From NCBI RefSeq assembly GCF_000424445.1, contig NZ_AUJX01000020.1, positions 1-64,000 on the forward strand: 64,000 nt of DNA. The letters are read 5' to 3'. Below, one piece after another: positions 43,634 to 54,044 of this stretch; position 1 is the stretch's first letter, and each line of letters begins with the position of its first letter. Source of the stretch: Oribacterium sp. NK2B42. Lineage in GTDB: Bacteria > Bacillota > Clostridia > Lachnospirales > Lachnospiraceae. Both the position numbers and the translations under genes were made by a program. The notes under the pieces are model-generated. The model saw only the letters and a list, made by a program, of their open reading frames with translations, was not told where the DNA came from and ran no database searches.

Positions 43634-44488
43634 ATGTCAGCTACAGATAATTTAAAAAAAGATCATAATGAAAAGAAACCCGGTTCCTTCATCACGAGAC
43701 TTATAAGCGGTATAATTCTGGTTATTCTCGCGGCAATAATAGTGCCCATGGGAGGTCTGCCCCTGTTTCTTCTGACCTTCCTCATTTCCATGATAGGTCT
43801 TTTTGAACTGTACAGGGTTTTCGGAATAGAAAAAAATTCACTGGGACTTGTGGGATACCTCACTACCATAGCCTATTATGTTATTGTCTGGTTCAATCTG
43901 GATAAATACTTTACGCTTATGGTTGTGCTGAGCCTTATGGCCCTCATGTCTTTCTATGTCATTACTTATCCGACCTATAAGATCACAGCAGTGGCAAAAG
44001 CCTTTATGTGCGTCTGCTATGCCGGTATCATGATGAGTTATCTGTATCAGACCCGTGCCATGCCTGACGGAGTGTATCTTGTATGGCTCATTTTTATTGC
44101 CAGCTGGGGTTCCGACACCTTTGCTTATTGCACGGGGATGCTCATAGGAAAGCACAAAATGACTCCTATACTGAGTCCCAAAAAAACCGTGGAAGGAGCA
44201 GTCGGAGGTGTCATAGGAGCTGCGCTCCTTGGTTTTGTTTATGCCACGATCCTTCAGAGCCGTTTCACCTATATCCTTAATCCGGGAGCAACATGTGCCA
44301 TTGCCTGCGCGATCGGAGCACTCATCTCCATGGTGGGAGACCTCACCGCTTCCGGCATCAAAAGAGATTATGAGGTAAAGGATTACGGCACCCTGATCCC
44401 CGGTCACGGCGGTATCATGGACAGATTTGACTCACTGATTTTCACTGCACCTGCAGTTTATTTTGCCTTAACATTTTTAAATATCTGA
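43634..44488 (+). CDS. cdsA: Phosphatidate cytidylyltransferase
   Basis: 284 residues from ATG 43634 (GGGA before it); an ATG at 43622 in frame is the alternative. The enzyme has about eight membrane segments and the CdsA signature SPKKTVEGAVGGVIGAALLG ... GDLTASGIKRDYEVKDYGTLIPGHGGIMDRFDS near the C-terminus. It makes CDP-diacylglycerol, the precursor of phosphatidylglycerol and phosphatidylserine. Placed between uppS and dxr as in other Firmicutes, but separated from uppS by the palindromic element. Confidence 0.94.
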   Translation: MSATDNLKKDHNEKKPGSFITRLISGIILVILAAIIVPMGGLPLFLLTFLISMIGLFELYRVFGIEKNSLGLVGYLTTIAYYVIVWFNLDKYFTLMVVLSLMALMSFYVITYPTYKITAVAKAFMCVCYAGIMMSYLYQTRAMPDGVYLVWLIFIASWGSDTFAYCTGMLIGKHKMTPILSPKKTVEGAVGGVIGAALLGFVYATILQSRFTYILNPGATCAIACAIGALISMVGDLTASGIKRDYEVKDYGTLIPGHGGIMDRFDSLIFTAPAVYFALTFLNI

Positions 44489-44498
44489 AAGAGGATTA

Positions 44499-45662
44499 AT
44501 GTTTATGAGAAGATTGGTAATACTTGGTTCCACAGGTTCCATAGGAACCCAGACTATCGATGTCATAAATGGTGACCCGGAGATAGTAGTCACAGGTCTC
44601 GCTGTTTACGGTTCCATTGATAAATTAAAAGAGCAGGTAGAGACACTTCATCCCGAAGTAGTCTGCATATATGACGAGAAAAAAGCTGAGACCTTCAAAG
44701 GCTTCGGCTTACCTGTGAAGGTTCTTTCCGGAATGGAAGGACTTATCGGGATTGCAACCATGGAAAACTGTGATGAGGTTGTTGTTTCCGTTGTGGGAAT
44801 GATAGGAATCCAGCCTACCATCGCAGCCCTTAAAGCCCATAAACAGGTGGCTCTCGCCAATAAGGAAACTCTTGTATGCGCAGGACATATCATCATGCCC
44901 CTGGCAGCAGAGTGCGGTATAGACATTAAGCCTATAGACTCGGAGCACAGTGCCATATGGCAGTCCCTCACCGGAGAACCTCATGAACGTATAGAGCAGA
45001 TCCTTCTGACAGCGTCAGGCGGTCCTTTCAGAGGCAAAAAGCGTGAGGAACTCAGAGGGAAGACGAAAGAGGATGCCCTTAAGCATCCTAACTGGGCTAT
45101 GGGAAGAAAGATCACCATAGATTCCTCCACCATGGTAAACAAAGGTCTGGAGGTACTGGAAGCCCACTGGCTCTTTGATGTTCCTGTGGATATGATAAAG
45201 GTTGTTGTACAGCCTCAGTCCATCGTCCATTCAGCTGTTCAGTATGTGGACGGTTCTGTTAAGGCACAGCTTGGTCTTCCGGACATGAGGATCCCGATTG
45301 AATATGCCCTTTATGCACCTGACCGCCGTGCACTTCCGGAGGATCAGCGGCTGGATCTGGCAAAACTAGGTCAGCTCACCTTCGAGGATCCGGACATGGA
45401 TACCTTTAAGGGTCTCGCCCTTGGCTTCCGTGCCGGAAGAACAGGCGGATCCATGCCGACTGTTTACAACGCAGCCAACGAGGAAGCGGTGGCCATGTTC
45501 CTTGAGGACCGAATAGATTTCCTCGAAATAGCCGATGTTATCGAAGAGGCCATGAATGCTCACGAAGCACACGTAGTGGCTTCTCCCTCTGTGGAAGAGA
45601 TCCTTTCCATCGAAAAATGGGCAAGAGATTATGTAAAGAATAATTCAAAAATAGTACGCTGA
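44499..45662 (+). CDS. dxr: 1-deoxy-D-xylulose 5-phosphate reductoisomerase
   Basis: 387 residues. NADPH loop LVILGSTGSIGTQTI (about 5-19), NKETLVCAG, the metal-site block DSEHSAIWQ, the flexible loop SGGPFRG and MGRKITIDSSTMVNKGLE are all present. It makes 2-C-methyl-D-erythritol 4-phosphate, the first committed step of the non-mevalonate isoprenoid pathway, to which ispG (two genes on) also belongs. AGAGG precedes the ATG; a second ATG two codons later could also serve. Confidence 0.96.
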   Translation: MFMRRLVILGSTGSIGTQTIDVINGDPEIVVTGLAVYGSIDKLKEQVETLHPEVVCIYDEKKAETFKGFGLPVKVLSGMEGLIGIATMENCDEVVVSVVGMIGIQPTIAALKAHKQVALANKETLVCAGHIIMPLAAECGIDIKPIDSEHSAIWQSLTGEPHERIEQILLTASGGPFRGKKREELRGKTKEDALKHPNWAMGRKITIDSSTMVNKGLEVLEAHWLFDVPVDMIKVVVQPQSIVHSAVQYVDGSVKAQLGLPDMRIPIEYALYAPDRRALPEDQRLDLAKLGQLTFEDPDMDTFKGLALGFRAGRTGGSMPTVYNAANEEAVAMFLEDRIDFLEIADVIEEAMNAHEAHVVASPSVEEILSIEKWARDYVKNNSKIVR

Positions 45663-45676
45663 CAGGAGATATAAAC

Positions 45677-46873
45677 TTGGGAATAATTGTCGCCCTTCTG
45701 GGCTTGAGTTTTTTAATATTTTTCCATGAACTCGGACACTTTCTGGCTGCCAAGCTCTGCCATGTGGGTGTCCTGGAGTTTTCCATAGGCATGGGGCCGA
45801 GACTTATAAGCCGGGTAAAAAACAATACCCGATATTCACTGAAGCTTTTGCCCCTCGGCGGAAGCTGTGCCATGCTGGGGGAAGACTCAGCCGGTTCCGG
45901 TGATTTTTCTACAGCATATGGGGAAGAACTGCCGGACCGTGAAAATACCGGTGATCCATGGATCGACTATGACGGTGTCCGTTTCAGAAAATCCGAAATC
46001 GTTAAATACAGTTTCCAGCAGAAGCCTGCCATACAGCGATTTTTCATTTGTATCGCAGGAGTAATGAACAACTTTATACTGGCTGCAGTTTTTGCAGCTG
46101 TGCTGGTTTTTTTCTGCGGTTTTGATCCTCTGTATATAACCGATACAGTTGAAAATGTTCCTGCTGCAGAAGCAGGTTTCCAACAGGATGACAATCTCAT
46201 ATATCTCGGTCTTCATGATAAACACTTATCCAGGATGCCCGGATACAGGGATCTTTTCATGTGGATGTATATCAATGCTGAGGACTTTGATGAAAACACC
46301 TTGCTTGACGTTGTGGTTCTCCGTAATGGCAGAAAAGAAACTATCACCTTTAAGCCCTACTACAATGAAGAGCAGCAAGCTTACAAGCTTGGGCTTGCAT
46401 TTTACGGTGGTCGGATGCTTGCATCAACCCCCATGGAGTTCATAAAGTATTCCTACTATGAATTCCGGTATGATCTCACCATCGTGATCCAGAGCCTGAA
46501 ACTCATTGCCAAAGGAAAAGTACACAGAAATGAAGTCATGGGACCCGTTGGTACCGTCAGCGTCATGAGTACTACTGTTGAGAAGTCCTCTAAATACGGT
46601 ATTTTCAATGCCTTCCTGGTTTTCCTGGAGCTTTTAAGCATGCTGTCCTCGAATCTCGGCATCATGAACCTTTTGCCCATACCTGCCCTTGACGGAGGAA
46701 GACTGCTATTTATACTTTTCGAGATGATCTCGAGGCGCAGGCTTCCTTTTTCCATCGAGGAACGCATCAACCAGATCGGCATGGCAGCCCTGCTTATGCT
46801 GATGCTTGTCATATTGTCAAACGATATCTGGAATATCATTTCCGGAGCCTATGCTTCTATACTTGGAGGTTAA
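45677..46873 (+). CDS. rseP: RseP-type site-2 metalloprotease
   Basis: 398 residues, TTG start after AGGAGA. The zinc motif FHELGH (16-21) is in the first membrane segment and the third ligand is in LLPIPALDGGRL near residue 337. One PDZ-like domain (about 155-245) lies between. The enzyme cleaves anti-sigma factors and signal peptide remnants inside the membrane. A charged insert (EDSAGSGDFSTAYGEELPDRENTGDPWIDYDG, about 74-105) precedes the second segment. The stop overlaps the ispG ATG by one base. Confidence 0.93.
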   Translation: MGIIVALLGLSFLIFFHELGHFLAAKLCHVGVLEFSIGMGPRLISRVKNNTRYSLKLLPLGGSCAMLGEDSAGSGDFSTAYGEELPDRENTGDPWIDYDGVRFRKSEIVKYSFQQKPAIQRFFICIAGVMNNFILAAVFAAVLVFFCGFDPLYITDTVENVPAAEAGFQQDDNLIYLGLHDKHLSRMPGYRDLFMWMYINAEDFDENTLLDVVVLRNGRKETITFKPYYNEEQQAYKLGLAFYGGRMLASTPMEFIKYSYYEFRYDLTIVIQSLKLIAKGKVHRNEVMGPVGTVSVMSTTVEKSSKYGIFNAFLVFLELLSMLSSNLGIMNLLPIPALDGGRLLFILFEMISRRRLPFSIEERINQIGMAALLMLMLVILSNDIWNIISGAYASILGG

Positions 46874-47937
46874 TGAAAATGTTACCAAGAGAGAACACTA
46901 AAGTTGTAAACATTGGAAACGTAAAGATCGGCGGGAACAATCCCGTTGCGATCCAGTCCATGTGCAATACCAAAACAGAAGATGTAAAAGCAACTGTTGA
47001 TCAGATTCTGAGACTTGAAAAAGCAGGATGCGAGATAATCAGATGTACTGTCCCGACAAATGAGGCAGCATTGGCCCTTAAGGAGATAAAGCAGCAGGTG
47101 CATATCCCCATTGTGGCGGATATCCATTTTGATTACAAGATGGCCATAGCCGCCATTGAAAACGGTGCCGACAAAATCCGTATTAATCCAGGAAATATCG
47201 GCTCAAACGAAAAGATACAGGCTGTTGTTGACTGTGCTAAATCCCACAACGTTCCCATCCGTGTGGGAGTGAATTCCGGATCTCTTGAAAAGGACCTCAT
47301 CGAAAAGTACGGCGGTCATGTGACGGCAGAGGGCATTGTGGAGTCAGCTCTTCAGAAGGTAAAGCTCATCGAAGATATGGGCTATGACAATCTGGTGATT
47401 TCCATTAAGTCCTCGGATGTTCTCATGTGTGCAAGGGCTCACGAGCTTATCGCTGACAAGACCCGCCATCCTCTTCATGTAGGAATCACAGAGGCCGGTA
47501 CCGTGTGGTCCGGAAACATTAAATCTTCAATAGGTCTCGGCTTGATCCTGGGCCGGGGCATCGGCAACACCATCCGTGTTTCATTGAGCGCGGATCCTGT
47601 GGAAGAGATCAAATCAGCAAAGCTTATTTTAAGGACCCTCGGTTTAAGAACCGGAGGCATAGAAGTTGTTTCCTGCCCGACCTGCGGAAGAACCAACATT
47701 GACCTTATAAGCCTTGCAAATGAAGTACAGACTCTTGTGGAGGAGTATGACTATAAAAATCTGAAGGTTGCTGTTATGGGCTGTGTTGTAAACGGTCCCG
47801 GAGAAGCGAAGGAAGCAGATATCGGAATCGCGGGAGGAAAAGGCGAAGGTCTCCTTATAAAGAAGGGTGAGATCATCCGTAAAGTCACGGAGGCAGAGCT
47901 TCTGTCTACCCTTAAGGCTGAGATCGAGAAGATGTGA
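46873..47937 (+). CDS. ispG: 4-hydroxy-3-methylbut-2-enyl diphosphate synthase
   Basis: 354 residues. TIM-barrel N-terminus with PVAIQSMCNTKTEDV and VADIHFDYKMA. The C-terminal iron-sulphur domain has CPTCGR and MGCVVNGPGEAKEADIG, whose three cysteines bind the 4Fe-4S cluster. It works in the isoprenoid pathway after dxr. The ATG overlaps the rseP stop. The stop codon lies inside the first unit of a 20-bp tandem repeat (47929-48028), so the repeat encodes the last codons (EKM). Confidence 0.96.
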   Translation: MKMLPRENTKVVNIGNVKIGGNNPVAIQSMCNTKTEDVKATVDQILRLEKAGCEIIRCTVPTNEAALALKEIKQQVHIPIVADIHFDYKMAIAAIENGADKIRINPGNIGSNEKIQAVVDCAKSHNVPIRVGVNSGSLEKDLIEKYGGHVTAEGIVESALQKVKLIEDMGYDNLVISIKSSDVLMCARAHELIADKTRHPLHVGITEAGTVWSGNIKSSIGLGLILGRGIGNTIRVSLSADPVEEIKSAKLILRTLGLRTGGIEVVSCPTCGRTNIDLISLANEVQTLVEEYDYKNLKVAVMGCVVNGPGEAKEADIGIAGGKGEGLLIKKGEIIRKVTEAELLSTLKAEIEKM

Positions 47938-48028
47938 CAGAATCCGAGATGATATGACAAAATTCAAGAAGATGTGACAGAATTCGAGAAGATGTAACAG
48001 AATCCAAGAAGATGTGACAGAATTTTCC
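47929..48028. repeat. Five tandem 20-bp units overlapping the ispG stop codon
   Basis: Units start at 47929, 47949, 47969, 47989 and 48009, all exactly 20 bp, consensus AAGATGTGACAGAATTCGAG. Units 1, 3 and 5 keep AAGATGTGA; unit 2 has ATGATATGA and unit 4 AAGATGTAA. The first copy includes the ispG stop, so the array appears to have grown from the gene end into the spacer before polC. Twenty is not a multiple of three, and each unit repeats a stop codon. Confidence 0.9.
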
Positions 48029-48158
48029 TGAATGAAACAGTTATCTATCCATTAATCTTCAGGGAATGCCGATAGTATCGGTGTTTCCCTTTGAACTTTT
48101 ATATCAGAGAGGGGGTTGTGCCGCAGATACCGTGGAATGCGAGGGCGGTGCACCAAAA

Positions 48159-51100
48159 ATGAAGAAATTTTTTGAAGTTTTTGAAACTCTGGAGGTCAGC
48201 GATGACCTCGAGGGATTATTTCGTGACACCTTTGTAACCCGTGTCACCATCACAAAAGATCATACACAGATACGAATCTACCTCTCAAGTCCTCATCTTA
48301 TTGATAAGAGGACTGTTTTTCGTATGGAAAAACTCATCAAAGACCAGCTTTTCGGCAAAAAGAAGGTAGCTGTAAGTATCAAAGAGAATTTCCGTCTCAG
48401 CGCACAGTACAACGCCAGAACTCTGTTTGACATGTACCGTGACAGTATCCTGATAGAGCTCAGGAACTTCAACATCATCCTCTATAACATGATGACTACC
48501 GGTCAGATTTCATGGCAGGACGATGACACCATGGATCTCAAGGTACCAAATACCCACTTATACAAAGAGGCAAGCAGGGAACTTCTTCATGCCCTTAAAC
48601 GCCTTTTTGAAGATCGTTGTTCCATAGCCTTTAATCTCAACATGCTTTATGAAGAAAAGCAGACTCCCGCATCAAAGGATCCCGGCTATAACTACATTCC
48701 TCCGGAGCTCAGGGGAGACACCGACGAGTCAAGACGCCGGAGAGCAGAGCTGCAGAAATCAGAAGGCTTCATGAAGGGTGACCACAGCTTCGCAATTCCC
48801 GACAGGGATAGTTCTGCCAATGCCAACGACCGTGACGCAGCCGCTGCAGCTTTAGAAGCACAAAATGCCCGCATGAGTGCCGACCTCAATATGGCTAACC
48901 AGAGTTCGGGATCCTACAGAGGAAACCAGGCTCAAAACCAGGGATCTCAGAATGGCAGCAGTCGTTTCGGAGTAGGCAATACCCAGTTCCAGCGTAAAAA
49001 GCGCGCCTTCAAAATGTCTGAAAATGCCGAAGTCCTTTACGGAAGATACTTTGAGGGAGAACCTGTCTCTCTAAAGGATGTGGACGCCGGATCCGGAAAC
49101 ATCATCATGGCAGGAACCATCTTCCTGGTACATGATCCGGTTCATACCAAAACCGGCAAAAATATACTTAAGTTTGATATAACAGATTACACTGATTCCA
49201 TAACCTGCAAGATATTCGTAGATGACGAAGATATGGAGCTTGCAGCCTCATTTATAAAGCCCGGAACAGACCTTCTCATAAAGGGATCGGTGTCCTTTGA
49301 CTCCTTTGACAAGCAGGTGGAAATGAGCTTTATCGACGGTATCCTGAAACATCAGATAAGCCGCGCCAAAAGGACCGACAGCCATCCGGAAAAGCGAGTG
49401 GAGCTCCATCTCCATACAAAAATGTCAGATATGGACGCAGTTTCAGATGTCTGCGATTATATCGACACCGCCATTTCCTTCGGAATGAATGCCATGGCCA
49501 TCACAGATCACGGTGTGGTCCAGGCCTTCCCGGATGCAAGCATTTATCTGAAAAAACTGGGCCGTGATAAAGATTTCAAGATAATTTACGGCTGCGAAGG
49601 ATACCTGGTGGATGATCAGGAGACCATAGTTGTCAATGATAAAGGTCAGGAGCTTTTCCATGACACCGTGGTTTTCGATATCGAGACCACAGGCTTCAAT
49701 GCCGAGACAGACCATATCATCGAGATCGGTGCTATAAAGCTTCACAACAACGAGATCGTGGACCGCATGGACGTTTTCATAAATCCCGGTGTTCCTATTC
49801 CGTTCCGTATCACACAGCTCACCTCCATCGACGATTCCATGGTCATGGATGCGGATCCCATAGAAGTGGTGCTGCCGAAATTTCTGGAGTGGTGCGGAGA
49901 CGCAGTGATAGTCGCTCACAATGCCTCCTTCGATACCGGCTTTATAAGCAAAAATGCAAAACGTCTCGGGCTTTCCTATGACCCTACCATCATCGATACG
50001 GTAAGCCTCAGCCGACTGCTGCTTCCTAAGCTCAACAGATTCAAGCTTGATACCGTTGCGAAGGAGCTTAATGTCTCCCTCGAGCATCATCACCGCGCTG
50101 TGGATGATGCGGGATGTACTGCCGAAATCTATATCAAAGAGATGGACATGGTAAAGCAGCGTGGCTGCACAAGGCTTTCAGACATCGACAAGCTGGAATT
50201 TGACCATGCCGCCAATGTAATGAAGCTTCCCACCTACCATATCATCCTTTTGGCAAAGAATGACATCGGACGCATAAACCTGTATCGACTGGTATCCGAA
50301 AGTCATCTTAACTACTTTAAGTCAAGGCCCCGTATTCCCAAGTCCTTACTAAGGAAATACCGAGAGGGACTTATCATCGGAAGCGCCTGTGTCATGGGAG
50401 AGGTGTTCCAGAGCATGATACGAGGTGTGGACGATGCGCAGCTTCTGGATGTTGCTTCATTTTACGATTACCTTGAGATCCAGCCTCTCGGAAACAACAG
50501 CTTTATGCTGGGAAATGAAAAGTATACTGCAACCACAGAGCAGGATCTCATAGATTACAACAATAAGATCATATCCATTGCGGACCAGCTGGGAAAACCG
50601 GTATGTGCAACCTGTGACTGTCATTACATTAACCCTGAGGATGATATATACAGAGCCATCATACAGGCAGGACGTGGCTTTGACGAAGAAGAGAGCGATG
50701 CCAAGCTTTACTTCCGTTCAACCGATGAAATGCTTCGGGAATTCTCATACCTTGAGCCGCAGAAAGCAAAGGAAATAGTTATTGACAATCCGAATCTCAT
50801 AGCGGATATGTGTGACATGATAAAGCCGGTGCGTCCCGACAAGTGCCCGCCGGTTATCGAAAACTCTGATGAAACTCTGAGAGAGATCTGTTATGAAACC
50901 GCCCATAAAATGTATGGACCGGACCTCCCTCAGATTGTTTCAGACAGACTGGAAAAGGAGCTTAATTCAATCATTTCAAACGGTTACTCCGTTATGTACA
51001 TTATCGCCCAGAAGCTTGTTGACAAATCAAACGAGGATGGCTATCTGGTTGGTTCCCGTGGTTCCGTAGGTTCTTCCTTCGCAGCCACCATGTCACATAT

Positions 51101-52748
51101 CACGGAGGTTAACCCTCTGAGTCCGCACTATGTCTGCCCGGAATGCTTCTGGTATGATTTTGATTCACCTGAGGTAAAGCAGTTCTCAGGTATGGCAGGC
51201 TGTGACATGCCACCGAAAAAGTGTCCGAAGTGCGGAGCCGAGTTAAATCGCTGGGGCTATGATATACCATTCGAGACTTTCCTTGGATTCAAAGGTGACA
51301 AGGAGCCGGATATCGACCTTAACTTTTCGGGAGAATACCAGGCAAAAGCTCATGCCTACACCGGAGTCATTTTCGGAGAGGGCCACACCTTTAAGGCAGG
51401 AACCATAGGTACCCTTGCAGATAAAACAGCCTACGGAATGGTCAAAAAATACTATGAAGAAAAGGGAATTGAAAAACGAACCGCAGAAATAGACCGTCTG
51501 GTTCAGGGGTGCGTGGGAGTGCGCCGTACCACCGGTCAGCACCCCGGAGGAATCGTAGTACTTCCTCACGGTGAGGAGATCAATACATTTACACCGGTAC
51601 AGCATCCGGCTAATGATATGCAATCCCCCATCATCACCACCCATTTCGATTATCATAAAATCGACCATAACCTTTTGAAGCTGGATATCCTGGGACACGA
51701 CGATCCCACCATGATACGTCGCCTCCAGGATCTTATCGGCATAGACCCTGTAAAGGATATCCCTCTTGACTGTAAAGAGGTAATGAGCCTGTTCCAGTCA
51801 ACGGAAGTCCTCGGCATTAAGCCGGAAGATATTCACGGAGTGAAGCTGGGCTGTCTCGGAATCCCTGAGTTCGGTACCTCATTTGCCATGCAGATGGTTG
51901 AGGATACAAAACCGAAGTATTTTTCCGATCTCATCAGGATTTCAGGCCTGTCCCACGGAACTGACGTATACCTCAACAACGCCCAGGATCTCATTAAGGA
52001 TGGCATAACCACTCTGCAGCAGGCGATCTGCTGTCGAGACGATATCATGGTTTACCTTATGCATAAGGGCATGGATCCGGGAGAATCCTTCAGCATCATG
52101 GAGGCCACCCGTAAGCATAAGCCTCTTAAGGACGAATGGTGTCAGGACATGCTGGATCACGATGTGCCTCAGTGGTACATTGACGCCTGCAAAAAAATAA
52201 AGTACATGTTCCCGAAGGCTCATGCCGCAGCCTACGTTATGATGGCCTGGCGTGTTGCCTGGTGTAAGGTATTCCACCCTATTGAGTACTATACCGCCTA
52301 CTTCAGTATCCGTGCAGACGGCTTCGACTATGACAAGATGTGCGGAGGAATAGATAAGCTAAGATATCATATGGATGAATATCTGAAGATCCCGAAGCCT
52401 ACCAACACGGAAGCCGTGTGTCTCCGGGACATGCGTATCTGCGAGGAAATGTATGCCCGAGGCATAGAGTTCGCGCCTCTTGACATTTATAAAGCAAAGG
52501 CGAAGGACTTCACCATCACTCCTGACAAAAAGATCATGCCTAGCTTCACCTCCATGGCAGGTCTCGGTGAAGCCGTTGCCCAGGGCATCGAGGACGGCGG
52601 TAAGAGCGGAGTCAGATATCTCAGTAAGGACGACTTCATTAACAGGACACACTGCCCGAAGGGCTTCGTAGAGAAGTTCAGCGAGCTTGGACTTCTGGGA
52701 GATATACCGGAGTCGAACCAGATGAGTATTTTCGATTTCATGAACTAA
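48159..52748 (+). CDS. polC: DNA polymerase III PolC-type
   Basis: 1529 residues from ATG 48159, chosen for the fit of MKKFFEVFETLEV to the PolC N-terminus; 31 in-frame codons upstream lack a ribosome binding site. Order of domains: N-terminal domain, OB fold (about 330-410), PHP domain (VELHLHTKMSDMDAVSD near 414), 3'-5' exonuclease (VVFDIETTGFN near 505 and HHRAVDDA), PHP second half, and polymerase with GSRGSVGSSFAATM, a zinc motif CPEC...CPKC and EPDIDLNFSGEYQ. A Gln/Asn/Ser-rich insert (about 170-285) follows the N-terminal domain. It is the replicative polymerase of Gram-positives. Confidence 0.96.
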   Translation: MKKFFEVFETLEVSDDLEGLFRDTFVTRVTITKDHTQIRIYLSSPHLIDKRTVFRMEKLIKDQLFGKKKVAVSIKENFRLSAQYNARTLFDMYRDSILIELRNFNIILYNMMTTGQISWQDDDTMDLKVPNTHLYKEASRELLHALKRLFEDRCSIAFNLNMLYEEKQTPASKDPGYNYIPPELRGDTDESRRRRAELQKSEGFMKGDHSFAIPDRDSSANANDRDAAAAALEAQNARMSADLNMANQSSGSYRGNQAQNQGSQNGSSRFGVGNTQFQRKKRAFKMSENAEVLYGRYFEGEPVSLKDVDAGSGNIIMAGTIFLVHDPVHTKTGKNILKFDITDYTDSITCKIFVDDEDMELAASFIKPGTDLLIKGSVSFDSFDKQVEMSFIDGILKHQISRAKRTDSHPEKRVELHLHTKMSDMDAVSDVCDYIDTAISFGMNAMAITDHGVVQAFPDASIYLKKLGRDKDFKIIYGCEGYLVDDQETIVVNDKGQELFHDTVVFDIETTGFNAETDHIIEIGAIKLHNNEIVDRMDVFINPGVPIPFRITQLTSIDDSMVMDADPIEVVLPKFLEWCGDAVIVAHNASFDTGFISKNAKRLGLSYDPTIIDTVSLSRLLLPKLNRFKLDTVAKELNVSLEHHHRAVDDAGCTAEIYIKEMDMVKQRGCTRLSDIDKLEFDHAANVMKLPTYHIILLAKNDIGRINLYRLVSESHLNYFKSRPRIPKSLLRKYREGLIIGSACVMGEVFQSMIRGVDDAQLLDVASFYDYLEIQPLGNNSFMLGNEKYTATTEQDLIDYNNKIISIADQLGKPVCATCDCHYINPEDDIYRAIIQAGRGFDEEESDAKLYFRSTDEMLREFSYLEPQKAKEIVIDNPNLIADMCDMIKPVRPDKCPPVIENSDETLREICYETAHKMYGPDLPQIVSDRLEKELNSIISNGYSVMYIIAQKLVDKSNEDGYLVGSRGSVGSSFAATMSHITEVNPLSPHYVCPECFWYDFDSPEVKQFSGMAGCDMPPKKCPKCGAELNRWGYDIPFETFLGFKGDKEPDIDLNFSGEYQAKAHAYTGVIFGEGHTFKAGTIGTLADKTAYGMVKKYYEEKGIEKRTAEIDRLVQGCVGVRRTTGQHPGGIVVLPHGEEINTFTPVQHPANDMQSPIITTHFDYHKIDHNLLKLDILGHDDPTMIRRLQDLIGIDPVKDIPLDCKEVMSLFQSTEVLGIKPEDIHGVKLGCLGIPEFGTSFAMQMVEDTKPKYFSDLIRISGLSHGTDVYLNNAQDLIKDGITTLQQAICCRDDIMVYLMHKGMDPGESFSIMEATRKHKPLKDEWCQDMLDHDVPQWYIDACKKIKYMFPKAHAAAYVMMAWRVAWCKVFHPIEYYTAYFSIRADGFDYDKMCGGIDKLRYHMDEYLKIPKPTNTEAVCLRDMRICEEMYARGIEFAPLDIYKAKAKDFTITPDKKIMPSFTSMAGLGEAVAQGIEDGGKSGVRYLSKDDFINRTHCPKGFVEKFSELGLLGDIPESNQMSIFDFMN

Positions 52749-52938
52749 GAGAACTTCTAGACTCGTAAACGCTATATACTGCCGTTTCTAAATATGTTCA
52801 GCGTGCGTTTACTCGTTATACAATAAATGTGACGGAGAGTTTTTCCTTAACGAGTATATATTCAGACATTGACTTTTGCACTTAAACGCGTTAAAGTGTG
52901 TGAGTGTTTTAAATTATTATGAGAAGAGGAAGATGATT

Positions 52939-54030
52939 ATGAAAACAGCAGCATTTATAGGATTTGGCCTCATCGGAGGCTCGATAGCAAAGGGACTCAA
53001 GAAAAAGGATCCAACCATGCGTATCATGGCTTACGCAAGGAACAAGTCCAATCTTGAAGTAGCCCAGGAGGAAGGAATCGTAAATGTGGTTCTGGATGCT
53101 CCCGACAGCGAGAGACTTTCCGAGGCCGACATAGTATTCCTTTGCGCACCTGTAGAGACCAACATTTCCTACATGGAAAACATCGGTAAGCTTCTGAAGG
53201 ACGGAGCGGTCCTTACAGACGTTGGCTCCACAAAAACAGCGGTTTGCAATAAAGCTCTCGAGCTTGGTCTCGAAGACAAGTTCATCGGCGGACATCCCAT
53301 GGCAGGCTCAGAACAGACCGGCTATAAAGCTGCTACAGATTATCTTTTCTCCAATGCTTACTATATCATCACACCGATATCCGACCGTAATCCGAGACTG
53401 GTGGACAGCCTCAGAGAGGTGGCAACATCTCTCGGAGCCATCCCCATCATAGTTCCTGCGGAGCGTCACGACAGGGCAGTGGCTGCGGTTTCACACCTGC
53501 CGCACATCATCGCAAGCTCACTGGTAAATATCGTAAAGGATTCCGATGACGAATCCCATCTTATGAAGACCATCGCAGCCGGCGGCTTCAGAGACATTAC
53601 CCGTATCGCAAGCTCAAGCCCCGAGATGTGGGAACAGATCTGTGATACAAACTCAGTTCCACTTGTGACACTTCTGGACAGCTACATTGAGTCCCTGCAG
53701 GACATTTCGACTTCACTCAAAAAAGAGGTTTCCGACCAGAAGATCCTCCATATGTTCGAGAGCTCCCGTGCCTACAGGAATTCCATTGACTCAAAGAATA
53801 AGGGTGCCCTTACACCGGATTACAGCTTCTCAGTTGATATCGCGGATGAGGTAGGTGCCATCTCCACCATATCAGTCATCCTTGCTTCGAAAGGCATATC
53901 CATTAAGAACATCGGCATCAACAATGCCCGTGACCATGGCGAGGGCGCTCTCCGCATTTCCTTCTATGAGGAAGAGGCAAAGGAAAAAGCCCTTACCACA
54001 CTGAAGAGATATATGTATGACATAAGATGA
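52939..54030 (+). CDS. tyrA: Prephenate dehydrogenase
   Basis: 363 residues. The NAD loop GFGLIGGS (about 6-13), VGSTKTAV, GGHPMAGSEQTGYKAA and SHLPHIIASSLVN define TyrA; it converts prephenate to 4-hydroxyphenylpyruvate for tyrosine. The C-terminal ACT domain (about 295-363, SVDIADEVGAISTISVILASKGISIKNIGI) suggests tyrosine feedback. Two ATGs (52933 and 52939) follow AAGAGG; the second gives the better spacing. It stands alone between polC and the next transcription unit, without other aro genes. Confidence 0.93.
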   Translation: MKTAAFIGFGLIGGSIAKGLKKKDPTMRIMAYARNKSNLEVAQEEGIVNVVLDAPDSERLSEADIVFLCAPVETNISYMENIGKLLKDGAVLTDVGSTKTAVCNKALELGLEDKFIGGHPMAGSEQTGYKAATDYLFSNAYYIITPISDRNPRLVDSLREVATSLGAIPIIVPAERHDRAVAAVSHLPHIIASSLVNIVKDSDDESHLMKTIAAGGFRDITRIASSSPEMWEQICDTNSVPLVTLLDSYIESLQDISTSLKKEVSDQKILHMFESSRAYRNSIDSKNKGALTPDYSFSVDIADEVGAISTISVILASKGISIKNIGINNARDHGEGALRISFYEEEAKEKALTTLKRYMYDIR

Positions 54031-54044
54031 TAAAAACCTATTAC

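Noticed and set aside
47929-48028. The 20-bp array as a CRISPR array
   Set aside because: The units abut each other without unique spacers and no cas genes are present, so it is a simple tandem repeat.
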